From assembly GCF_000003815.2 (NCBI RefSeq), contig NC_049981.1:10629771-10693770 (forward strand): a stretch of DNA of 64,000 nt, in the 5' to 3' direction. This DNA is from Branchiostoma floridae (Eukaryota > Chordata > Leptocardii > Amphioxiformes > Branchiostomatidae). The notes beneath the pieces were generated by a model. It was not told the DNA's origin, did not search any database, and saw only the letters and a list, made by a program, of their open reading frames with translations. Made by a program: the position numbers and the translations under genes. Positions 37,001 to 49,000 of the stretch are shown here, in pieces (the first letter of the stretch is position 1; every line of letters begins with the position of its first letter).

Positions 37001-40000
37001 GTGGACAGAAAAGTCATTCTCCAATCAAGTTTTATTTTCCAACACGTTAAAAATATATTGCAAAACAACGCCACCATTTACAAAATGAACGGGAAAAGTT
37101 AAGAACGAAAAAAGCACGACGCTTTTTTTAATACGTGTCCATGGTAACGAGCAAATAGTAACGGTTTGGCTCATGTCAGCACTTCTAGTTTACAAAATCA
37201 TGTTACTATTCTTATCTTTCTAATGATCAAATGTTAGTGGTGCTTTATCTGTAATGGTAGATCTTTTGGATTCGTTCTTAAACTTTTGAAGTGTGTGGAT
37301 CCCTCCTTGAGTATAACGTGGCCTTGACTGAGCTAGCTAACAAGAAAGTTGTTGACACCTTAACCTAAAGCGCTAATAGACTTGTCAAACATGGTTGACG
37401 TACATGAACTAAATATAGACTGCTCTGTACAATGCTTGTCAGACGACTGTTGATTGGTCATTTGATTTAATTACTTTTTGAGTGACGTGCCGAGGCCCGT
37501 AAGTCGACTGGGACAGAATGCTGACATTACTGAGAGTTTGGATACAGCAAATGAGGACTGGTATGTGGACATGTTACCTAGTGTGTTGACTCTATTCACA
37601 TAGTAACCGTATCAAGTGCTAGTAGGTAACGTAACATTAACGTATTAACGTTAATGCACAAGGACGCCGTTTAAGCTATGTTTTGTCTTAAAGATAGACG
37701 ACGTTTTTTTAACTTTCAAAAATGACTCTTTCGTGTAAAGTTTCTAACGTGGAGAAAAAAAAAAATACTATAAAAAGATAAAAGTAGCACCTAGTATGTT
37801 TGATTCAAACGCTTGTAACATCTGTAGTTTCAATGGAGGCTGCTAAGGGCCCAAATTTCAAACGAGCTCAACAAGTTTTGGCGAAAAGAAAGTTTTGCAC
37901 CAGAACGAGGCTCCATCCACCTGTTACAAGCACTCACGGCGCAAGCGCACTGTTGGCAGTGTTGCTAATGACAACACCTGCGCATTAATATACATCAAAC
38001 TGTTTCCAAGTACCCGGTATTTAATTTTACAAAGAATAATCGGTTATTTTTCATTGTGATATTTCATATCCAGTCATAGAAATTATCTTCCATACATTGT
38101 TTTGTTGTTAACTTAGTTTTAAAGTTGATTTAATACGAGCAATCGCTGTTATTGTTTACATCCGGGGTATTCGGCGCACGAGCGCTGACTGGTAGGCAAA
38201 AAGCGTTAGGAGATCAGATTACTAATTAGCATACCGGCGCGGAAGCAGATCGTACTGTTTACGCGAATTTGCGCATTTTCAGCCACGTTTTTATCGCATC
38301 CATGGGATTTTTTCAGATTTTGTATTTTTTTCACTACTTCTTAGTCTTTTTTTTTTTTTTCTTGTGTAATATTTTGGGAGAAAATGACCCTTGCCCTCTT
38401 GACTTCCGTCATGTGTTTCCGGTTGTTTTGATTTTCCCGCCGTACGGGCTTTCTGTCATCCGTTCCGGGCTGTTATATTTCTGTTCCTAATGTGGTTTAA
38501 TTAATACGTTTAATCAATATGAGTTCTTCAAACAGCTACATTAGCTCTTTGGAGCCTAATGACCGAACCAGGTATTTTGAGAAATTAATGGTAAGTGTCG
38601 AAGACGCCGGCGATAGTTCAAACCCGGAAGTGACTGGTTCGGCGGTGACTGGTGACGGTGTACGCCTACCTGACCCATACAGTCTGACAGGTGAGGATCA
38701 TGTGTACATGTGTTTCTAGATTTTGATAAGGTAGATTTTTGTGTCAGATAAAGGTTACAAAAACATGAGTACGTGTAAATGTGTTTGTTGCTAATCTCTA
38801 GAAATTCTGGCTACGTAACGTTATGTTTATTATCATTTGTATGTTATACAGGTTGGAAGGATGATTTGAGCCTCTGGCCAGATACGGACTATGGGTGCAT
38901 CTACACCTACCTAATCGAGGCTCCAGGTCCGTTTAACGGAGAAGCCATGAAAGCCTATAAATCCCTGGAGGCGTACAATCTCTTTATAAGTGGCCATGTG
39001 AGGGAGTGCAGGTACCACCCTATTGGAAAAAATGTGAAGGTCTGCTTCCTTAAGGCCAAGGTTGTGCCAGGTGGGTGTTGGAGTGCATTGGAACAATATT
39101 TCTACTTACATGTACCTGTAGTGAGAACTCTTGAAGATGAAGAATGAGATGCGTGATTAGTATTTAACTGTCAGATACGTTTTTATATTTACTGTATTAT
39201 CTTTTTTTTCTGTTACATTTGTGTTTCAGGACAGAGAGTAACAGAGACTCCTCACAACCCATGGGTGTGTTTGACCAAAAAAGAGGGTTATGTCATGGCA
39301 GCTCACTGCACTTGTATGGCAGGGTAGGTAATATAACTGCATTGACCATCATATCCAAAAAGTCACATTTTTATCTAACAGTGTTCTCGTCAGATGAGGT
39401 CCATGGCAAGAAACAGTTTTAGAAATAATGAAAGTCAAACTAGTACTCACCTGTAAATGTTCCTCCGTATATTTCCAGGGAGGAGCGACCATGCAGTTTG
39501 TATGTGGCAAGATAACTGTCTTAATTTTTTTCCTTGGTTCATGTTCTTGTGCTTGATGGTTTCCAGTTGTATTTGTACCTGTTGCAAATGCATTTCTTCT
39601 TGTTGATGTTCTTGTTGCAGGTTTTACTTGTTGATGTGTTTCGTTTTCTAGGTAATTTGGAGTTATCAACAGTTCCTGAGAGTGAGTATACTAACACATA
39701 TCATCATGTAGATGTAGATAATGCTAAAAGAAATGTGTATATAGTAGAAATATTCAAATATCACAGAGACTTCCATAATGAGAAGATAAGGCAAATCTTT
39801 CATTGTACTGTGAAGCTGGCCAACTTATCCGTTCCTTTTACCATTACCGGTAACTCTAAAATTGCTCCTGACTATAGTACCTATAATGTATACTCATTTT
39901 TTGTTATATTTCAATGTAGATTGGGAGAGGTCTGCAGCCATGTGGCTGCACTGCTGTTCGCAGTGGAGGCCTCCAGGTCTCTTCAGGAAAAACGGACGTC

Positions 40001-43000
40001 ATGCACCAGCAGAAAGGCCGTGTGGAACAAATATTACAAAGATAAGGTCTGTTCATATTTGGGCATTATAATTGAGTAGAATTTTTTTCAATGTCTACAA
40101 TTTTTTTGCCTAAGTAGACTGTTATAACTTACATTAATGAATGGATTTCTTTGCTTCTACAAAATCATGTGGCATTTACATGTATCCAATTCACAATATA
40201 TAGCACTACACTATAGATTTACAGCAATATAGTAGATGTTCCTAGCCTGGAGTACAGCCTTGTTGTGCTTTAGTCCACTCCCAACGGTGGCTACCCCGTC
40301 AATGCCATGGGGTAGCGACCTTTGGGAGCGAACTAAAGCACAACAAGGTTGGACTGCAGGCTAAGATGTTCCTCTTTGTAAAGTGTAATATCTGACATGG
40401 CCACTGTATAATGCTTTTTCTCACATATATTATTGATAATTCATTTTGTGGATTATTTCTTTCAGGTTGATCCACAAAGGGCTGAGGACATGGACTTTTC
40501 GCACCCTAAACATGGAGTCCAGATCAAGAAGGCGCGCCGGAAGCCGCAGTGTGATGTGCCACCACTCAGTGAAGAAGAGGCCGCTTCTGCTTTCTCACAA
40601 CTGAGGAAGCTGTGTCCCACTGCCAGTGCTGTCATTAAAGAGGAGGAGGACACAGACACAGCATCAGAAGATGAGTCAGATGTCAACACAGAGACGCTTC
40701 CCCCTGTGGTATACAGGTCTTGTCATCCAGCCAAAGTCCCTGTTACTAGTGTTAGTGTAGACAGCATCCTTGAGGATGTTCGGTGCAACCCCGAGCAAAT
40801 CACAAACCTCAACAAAGCTACAGTGGGGCAGTCCAAGTCTGCTTTATGGCGTCAGCAACGCAAGGGTCGTGTGACTTCTACATCCATGCATGATGTCCTT
40901 CATGCATCAAACCCCACCACTGCAGTACGGAAGGTCATGCAATATGACTGCAAGGATTTGAGCCAAGTGAGTTAACTGAAAACTAGTACAGTGTACACTT
41001 GCAGGAAGCCATTTTTCGTAGGTAATTAAGGCACACAAAGAGACAACATTACCCTGTATATTGGAACATGTACCATAATAATCCCAGAGCAAGTGTAGCT
41101 CTGATCTTTATTTGGATTTAAACAATACCAGGAGTCTAAATATTTCTGCAAAGTGTGACAGTCTAAATGTTCAGTCAATGCGAGATAGTGTCATATTAGA
41201 GATGTAATTCATTTGTGCTTTCTATGTCAGAAATTCTAAATAGGGAATTTCACTTTCAGGTTCCAGCTATACAATGGGGGATGAAACAGGAGGAGAAGGC
41301 AAGGCAACAGTACCTGGAAGCTACCTTGTGCATCTGCAAGGATGTGAAATTGGAGGAAGTGGGGCTCATTCTCTACAAGGATTTTCCCTTCATAGGTATA
41401 GCTAATTTTGGCTCTTACTTCAAACTTATGAAGTATAGTACATGTAATTGAGTACCAACTACACAATGTCTAATTGACTTATGATTTTGTTGATGTAACA
41501 ATGAAATACATGTACTTGTTTTAACAATTGCACTGTATTCGTACCAAGTGAATATGTGCCATTTGCAGCATTTGGCAAGTATCAAAAGTAAGTACATTAT
41601 GTTCATGTTTGAAATATCAGAAACTTTGCCACTAATTTGAACATTACTGTTGTATATATAGGTGCATCTCCTGATGGGATGAGACAGTGTTCATGCCATG
41701 GAAGAACTGTGATTGAGATCAAGTGCCCATACAAGTACAGGGACATCTATCCTGCTGCAGATCTGTGTCTATCAGATGCCAACTACTGTTTAGATAAGGA
41801 TTGTAAGCTAAAGACAGGGCACAGATATTACACCCAAGTCCAGACACATATGCTGGTTACCGGTGTCTCAACATGTGATTTTGTAGTGTGGACTAATGCA
41901 GGCATGGTTGTAGTAAATGTTCCAAGGGACCAGTCACTGTTAAATGTAATGTTGTCTACATGTGTCCAGTTTGTAAAGTCCAGTCTTATCCCTGAGATAC
42001 TGACCCACAAGTTACAGTGTGGAGACTCTGGAGTAGATGTGACTTTCCAGGAAGATGATGACCCAAACAAACGTTACTGTTCTTGTCAGAAACCAGCATA
42101 TGGTAGGATGGTAAAGTGTGATAACAATGAATGTGAGTCAGAATGGTTCCATTACAAATGTGTTGGCATCAAGAGAAAACCAAGGGGCCATTGGTTCTGT
42201 CCCAGTTGTCAATGCTAAATCCTACTGGACAGTTTGAAATACTAAAAATACTAGTATAACAATAGAAGGCATTTTACAGTTTTATGTCATGTTTTAAAAA
42301 ACTAATGTAAAACAAGTAAGAATTGTACTTTGTGGTATACTTATTATATTGTAGTGGGCTTCCCAAAAATTTGTTTTGTGTCCCTTTAACATTTTACCTT
42401 CAATCTCAGTATTTTGATATACAGAAAAGGCCAGCTCGTGCAGACAACATTGCCATTAAAAATTACTTGATTAGCTTTGGAAGTAAGTTTGTAAGAGCCG
42501 CACAGATAACAACACTGTCACTGAGTAGAGGGGCAAATGTTAATGGACAGATTTGGCTGAGAATTTGGAAGTTCTTGATTCTTTCAATTGCACGTTCTAC
42601 ATGAATTCTTAGAGCTGATATCTGTCTGGCATCTTGGACGATACGCCCCGGGAGTTGTGTCCTTCCTGTGGTAAATGGTGGCATAACTAGTGTTGCTCCT
42701 TTCAGGGCAAGTTCCTCAGAAATGGTGAATCCCCGATCTACCATAATCATATCACCATATTCCACTTTGTTATAGAAACGACTTTTTAGCGTAATGTCTT
42801 TATCAGAAATTCTTCCACCCCAGGAACTGGACAGAAATGACACTGCTCCATAAGGTGTAATACCTACCAGAAATTTGAACGTATGATGGTGTTTGTAGTT
42901 ACTCCAGGTCTTTGCTCGGGTCTTTAAATTGTATGGCCTCTCAGTGAAAATCTCTGAGCAATCAATGATGACTCTACAGTTTGAGTATTTTTTTTTCCGA

Positions 43001-46000
43001 AATTTTTTGGGAAGATTGCGCTTTACGGTTTCCTTGGACGGCCAATGAATCAGGAACTTTAGTCGGACAGCTAAGATTGGAATACAACGGTTTATGACTT
43101 TTGAAACTGTGGAGGCAGAAACACTAAATCTCAAAGCTAGATCAGCATTTTTGAGGCCTAGTCTCAACTTCATGAGAGTCATGAGTATTTGATCCTGCTG
43201 ACACATGGACTTTAGAGGAGCAATGAAATCACTAACAAGTCTAAACACAAACATAAACAGTGCAACAGTAGGTATTCCAGTGAAGAGCTTGCATTTTGCA
43301 TCTGTGAGATTGGAGGCTGATGTTGATGATTTCTTGATTTGTTCTTGAAGGTGATCACGTTCTTCCCTAAGGTTGTCAGCTTCACTTTGAAGGGACTCGC
43401 AAAACTGTTCCAACTTACATTTCTCCTCTTGTACTTTTGTGAGCTGTTCTCTCAGAGTCTCTACACTTTCAGGAAGGGGGTCTCTCAGAGTCTCTACACT
43501 TTCAGGAGGAGGGTCAGCGATCATTTCTTCATCTGAAATAAAGCAAATCCGAAGTTCAATGAAAGTGCTATGTGATTATGAGTGTCATATATCTGAACTG
43601 AACTGAATGTTCTAAACTCTGATTCATATGTATGTATTGTTGTTTCAATATTTTACTCATGCAGGTTGCATGCTTCTCTACTTGATTCACATCTATATCC
43701 CCACTCCGAAAACCAAGCGGATAAACTTTGTAGCAAGTAGTCTTGTGTGTATGGTATGTGATTCATGTTGAATAAGTGACAAGTGATAGATTTACTTGTT
43801 GAGCAAGAATGATAGATTAAACTGTTGATCAAGAATTTATATGTTTAGGATTACTGATTGTATCCATTAGACACTTTTCTTATTCCCTCTGTAATGCCCT
43901 TACCATTTAGTGATGTAGGTGGGGCTTCATTCTCTGATGACACCCGCAGCCTTTTTGCTGCACGCATATACCTGCAAACAATGAAGCATGTTGTAAGTTG
44001 TAAATCAAAGTTGCATGCTTTGTTTCCTACATACATTCTGTTAGCATAGCATTTAGTGATTACTGCTGTGAATGTTATGAAATATAAAACATTTGACTAG
44101 GTGTAAACTCTAACATGAGTAACTTACAGGATCTTTGTGAGATTTAACTGAATCCTTGGTAAAACTTTCATGGTCATCTTCTCAGGCAAGGAGGTAGAGT
44201 ATAGCAATGTTTCACACAGGCATGAACAGCCTGCCTGCATGAACAGCATGAGCAGTAAATCAAATTTCAATAAAGAAACATTGAAAACCCCAATGTTACC
44301 TACCGATCTTTCTTGGCAACTGGGTTTCTTGAACGATTGCAACTTGCTGAGGTTGGGAGGTTAAACAAGCTTGGGACGTAATCTGGATCTGCAGGGTCTT
44401 TAGAAGGGTTCCCTGCAATGCAAGAAGCAAAGAACTTGTCAGTATTATAAACATGATTTTAAAATGAGGTGGCAATTGGTCTTGTGGTTAGGGTGTAGGA
44501 CTCATAATCCAAAGATAAGTATGAGTTGGAATCCCTGATAGGTCACTTTGTTGTAGTGCCCTTGGGAAAGGTACTTAAACCATACTTTACACCTATTTCC
44601 TCACTTCACTAAGGTGAAAAATGAGTACCTGGCTTCGGCTACACACCTCGGCATGTTAAACTGAAAGAACCCACCACACTTATCGAAAAGAGCAGGGGAT
44701 CATCCCGGTGTGAGTGGATCAAACTCCACAGTCTGGTTCTTTCTTTCCCCTGCACTATCCCACAATGGTCCGGACCAAGGTGGAGGTCTACCCGCTGGGG
44801 GCCTCCCCACACAATATGCTCCAGTAGGGGCCATCTTAGCCTGGATTCCATACCCCAACCTCAAGATATATCTTTCGTGTTGGGTCTGGCAACATGGCTG
44901 TAGAAAGGTTGTTGATCAGTGGGAGGAGAACCTAGGATTGATGACCACTCTCACCACAGGTAGCCAGCTACAACACACCACAGTTGGTCAGCAGGCTATC
45001 ACAGTTGTAGCGAATCAGCTAAGGTATGGATTCAAAAAGGACAGTTGGGGGTCTTTAACCAATCATGGCAGGGGTGTAATTACCTCCTGCTGATCCTGTG
45101 TTGTTCTATTGGTGGGGGTTTTGCCCACTATAAGGTGCAAAATTGAGAAGAGTTCCTATCCCATCCGGCCAGACCCCTGCACGATAGATACTTGAGATCG
45201 GGCTGGGGTTTGGTAACCAGGCTAGGGCCATCTGGGGGTATTCCCATGTAGATGTAGATGATTTTAAAGACATTTTAAAACATTTGTAGATGTCTTCGTC
45301 AATCAGTTAAGTGATGTACGTTATACTTCTGGTATACTATATATGTATACGTCCATCCCAGATACTTTACCACTATTTATAAGTCAGACCCCCCCCTCCC
45401 ACGTGGACGCGCTGTAAAACTTTGATACATGTAACATTAATATTCACTATCCTTGATATGGCATGAATCAGCGACAAAACTTACTTAAGCTTTCCGCAGA
45501 TGTGTAACGAAAAGTACACTATTACATCACGAAAAATGTATTTATGCAAGGGGGACAACAACAAAATATAAAACATATAGATCACAAACCTGAGATGAAA
45601 TGGTCGCTGCACACTCTCTCGTGGCCTCGTGGTGTCCACGCCGCGGTCGGGTTTTTCTTTCCCTGCTCAAAATCTGACCTTTTTAAGGCTCTAAGCCATG
45701 CAGCCCTTCGTCCTGGTTCCGCAGGGATTCTAAAAAACTTCTTTCTACTGCCTTTATCCTTCCGGTTAGTACAATTCAGCGCACAACAACTGGTCGGCAT
45801 GTTTGCGTTTCCCGCGCGCAACTGGTGGGCGAGGAGGGTTCAGCCCGCCCTCCAGCAGCTTTTTGCCTACCATGACGTCACGTGACGTAACCGTGACGTC
45901 AGCGCGATCGCTCGTATGTTTTACTGGGACTACATTGTTCTGCGGCAGTACGCTGACCTGTCGGGTCAGTATGTGATGCGGCCTAATGTAAACAAAGTTT

Positions 46001-49000
46001 TCACGTTTCTTTTGTTGTTGTGTGGAGGCGTAATTTTAAGCAAATTTAACCCTAATTGGTGGCAAATAGAGAGAAGTGATTCGTTCCAAAGTCGGGTAGG
46101 TTTCAATTAGATTACTTAGAGATAATGTATAACTTGATTGTCAGAAGTAGGTCATGTTTTGGGGTTATTATTGTACCGTTATTTTGGACAGGGCCAGGGT
46201 GCCGGTTAGGGGTGGGGTGGGGGGTTAGGGTACTGGTGTACTGTGGAGGGGACTTGAGTAGGCGGCTTCCCTATGAGCTAATGGACATTTTTGTCTGACT
46301 GGTTTGTATGACTCTTCGAAAGGTTCATATGTAAACTTGAGACTGTGTGTGTGTCACTGTGTGTGTGTGTGTCAATGTGTGCATGTTGGTGTGCCTGTGT
46401 GTGTGAAAGTGTGTGTGACAGTGTGTGCATGTTGGTGTGCCTGTGCATGTTCATGTGTCCACTGCTCAAGCTTTGACAAGTTGAACAACTAGTAATGAAT
46501 TATGTAATGAATTATGAAAACTATGTACTGCACATATGACAATTAGCTGTTATCTAAGTTGGCCATCTCAGCAATTTGTAGCACAGTTTCAGATGTCATT
46601 CCTGATATCACCCTTACTAAACCTGGAGAGGGGAAAATCTGGCATTTGCTGGCAAATAACAAAGTTGGGATATCCCAATGTATTACATGTCGCAATACAT
46701 GTGTATCTCTTATTAATCCCAAAGTATAACATACATTCGCATAATTCCACCAGGTGGCATTATACCACCACCTCAAAAATCGTTGTTGCAGAGGCCTTCC
46801 CAAGATTGTCTTCAACATCTGAATTGTACTACATGTAGGATATTTAACATTCGGTGTTCAAGACAATATTAGGAAGACCTCTATACTAACGTTTTTTGAG
46901 CTGGCGGTATTATAGCACCTGGTGGAATTATGATAGTCGATGTTAATATGACGCAAGTGGAAATGGTCTTATCATATGACAGTTGAACATTTTACTTCAG
47001 AAGGTGGAAATAGATAAAAAAAATATTGCTTTCACTTGCAACTGTCAGCAGGGTATCCCTGTACTGATATGAAGTGAGAAATTGTCTTTTTACATGTATT
47101 TGTAAAACAATTGTACGTCTCCCTGTGTTTTGTTCAGTATCGCCCGGAAAGTGAAGATGGGGAAGAAACTGGAGCGCGTGATGAAAGGAGACCGCGGTGG
47201 AACCACCTCCGCAACGTCACAGGAAACAGACGTGGACAACAACAAAACTCCTGGTACAAAATGCATTATATAAAAAATAAACAAAATCTTTTCTGTTGAT
47301 AGATGAAAGTGGAATCGATTTTTCAAAAGTTGTCAGTAGATATCCCTTTACACAACAGCTAACAAAATTAGAGAAAGAAAACAACATAAGGAAATGTAAT
47401 ACTGTATGTTGAAATAAAGTTTAAAATTTGAAATGTTCTCTGAGGAAAAATTTTCCATATCTTATAGACATATTTCAATGCTTTATGACAGCTAATATGT
47501 GTGATGTTTGAACTATTGCATCCGTAAAACAGTTTCATTTTGTTATAGTTGTGTCACCGGTCCTATTTGAAATAAGTGAACCTTTTTTTTTCAGAGCCGT
47601 ATAACTGTGTAGGTGATTTTGAGGCTGACTATCTGGAGCTGTGTAAACGTGCCGGGCTGACAGAGATCCCCCAGGTCACACAGAGACCCCACCGCCCTGA
47701 GCCTCCCCCTCCCCCCGATCCTAAGGTACACATTATTAACCTTCAGCCTGCTAAGGTAGCCATTTGGTACCTTAGTTGTGTTGGCTATGTGGTTAAGCGT
47801 CAGGGAGAGGGTTAAGCTAATGTCTATGTTTTGCAGCCTTCCTCATGATCTAATTCGAATGTTTATGTTATGAATAAAGCATAACTTTCTCCCAATATAT
47901 ATAGCTTGAATGGTCCTGCAACAGATAAAGCAATACCTTTTCTTAATGCAGTCCTTGGCTACATCAAACAAATGCAACTTGGCAACTAAAATTTTGCATA
48001 AGCTTGCCATTCAGTGTAAACAATGGCTTGATGCGTATTTTGAATAATCTCTTGTAGATACTTCATCATCATCATACTTAGCAATGCTTAGCAACAATAA
48101 TTTGCAGAAAAAAATAGATAATCTTACTTGTCATAAAGGGTCTTGTTATGCCAATATCAAAAAACACTTTGCAACATGGTTTATATATATATAGTGTATT
48201 TCTGAATGATGCCAGAGTTTGTTCTGAACATAACAGAACTAATATCATCATTGTAACAGTTTTGTAGTCTTGCAATCTGATAATGTGAAACAGTATACTT
48301 AGTCTAGTAGTTTGTTGTAGATTTTTGCAAACATGATAATTCACTAACATTTCCCTGTGGTGTTCTCCCTACGTACAAGTGTGCCACCCCCCTGTCACGG
48401 AAAGAGACCCCTTGTAAAAGTTCCCATAGTTCTCGTATGGTAAGTTCTGCAGTTGTCTGGTCCCGATGTAGGGGGCGCTAGTGAGTTGCTCATGTAGGTA
48501 CAGGTAGTTAGTGTTAGATTTAGCTCTGTGTTGGTGGTTAGTGCGGCTTGGTACCATTTGTTGTAGTAGGCTAGATAGGCAAAATTATAGATTAAAAGTA
48601 GAATTAAAGAAAATCTTGGTGTATAGAATAGAACCCATCTCCATTTCTGCAGCCCTTGGGCCACACAGCATAATTATTTAAAGTCAAACATGTAGAAGTG
48701 CCCACGGGTACATAAAGACTAGTTGGCCAATGTGATCACTTTTTGGTTGTCCCATAGATAGCAATTTTTCCCATTGACACAAACAATTAACTTAGTAAGA
48801 ATTTTTGCTATAGTGACCATCTGTCCACATAGACCACATTTTATCAGTCCTCCGAGTGGTCTTCTTGGCAGTTTTGACTGTATATAGTATAAGTCATGCA
48901 ACAATTTAGATCAGTTCTAAATTTCTCATAACCTTCATTGTAACCTTGATGCTGTGGTATGCTGCAGCTGAACCAATGAAACAACAGCAAACATAAATCA

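Larger units (their letters stand above)
38135..45915. mobile_element. Complete ISL2EU-like (IS4EU) DNA transposon with THAP-DDE transposase and YqaJ nuclease genes
   Basis: A 7.8-kb unit with two convergent genes: nuclease gene 38519-42218 (+) and transposase gene 42463-45821 (-), their stops 244 bp apart. Both have uninterrupted coding sequence after splicing and intact catalytic residues. Candidate termini: outer inverted repeat ACGAGCAATCGC (38135-38146) against GCGATCGCTCGT (45904-45915), 11/12, flanked by AT on both sides. An inner perfect 15-bp pair TGGTAGGCAAAAAGC / GCTTTTTGCCTACCA lies at 38190-38204 and 45858-45872. The DDE_4 transposase plus YqaJ nuclease combination is, from memory, specific to the ISL2EU superfamily, which has AT dinucleotide target duplications. 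The alternative is that the inner pair is the true end, with TGAC on both outer sides. The element sits in intron 1 of the LRRC71-like gene. Confidence 0.85.

Noticed and set aside
39534-40079. 181-codon open frame in the nuclease gene region
   Set aside because: Most of it is the intron between exons 39230-39323 and 39920-40046; only the last part is the real exon, which is in the same frame by chance.
38519-42218. SWIM-YqaJ-PHD gene as a conserved host gene or as bacterial contamination
   Set aside because: It has spliceosomal introns, a PHD finger, and lies inside the same inverted repeats as a transposase; transposon gene is the simpler reading.
44710-45093. 127-codon plus-strand open frame in the transposase intron
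   Set aside because: Lies entirely within the SINE with the 11-bp target duplication; not a gene.
46195-46245. G-rich stretch (GGGGTGGGGTGGGGGGTTAGGG), possible G-quadruplex
   Set aside because: Could fold in principle, but there is no positional context (promoter, telomere) to support function.
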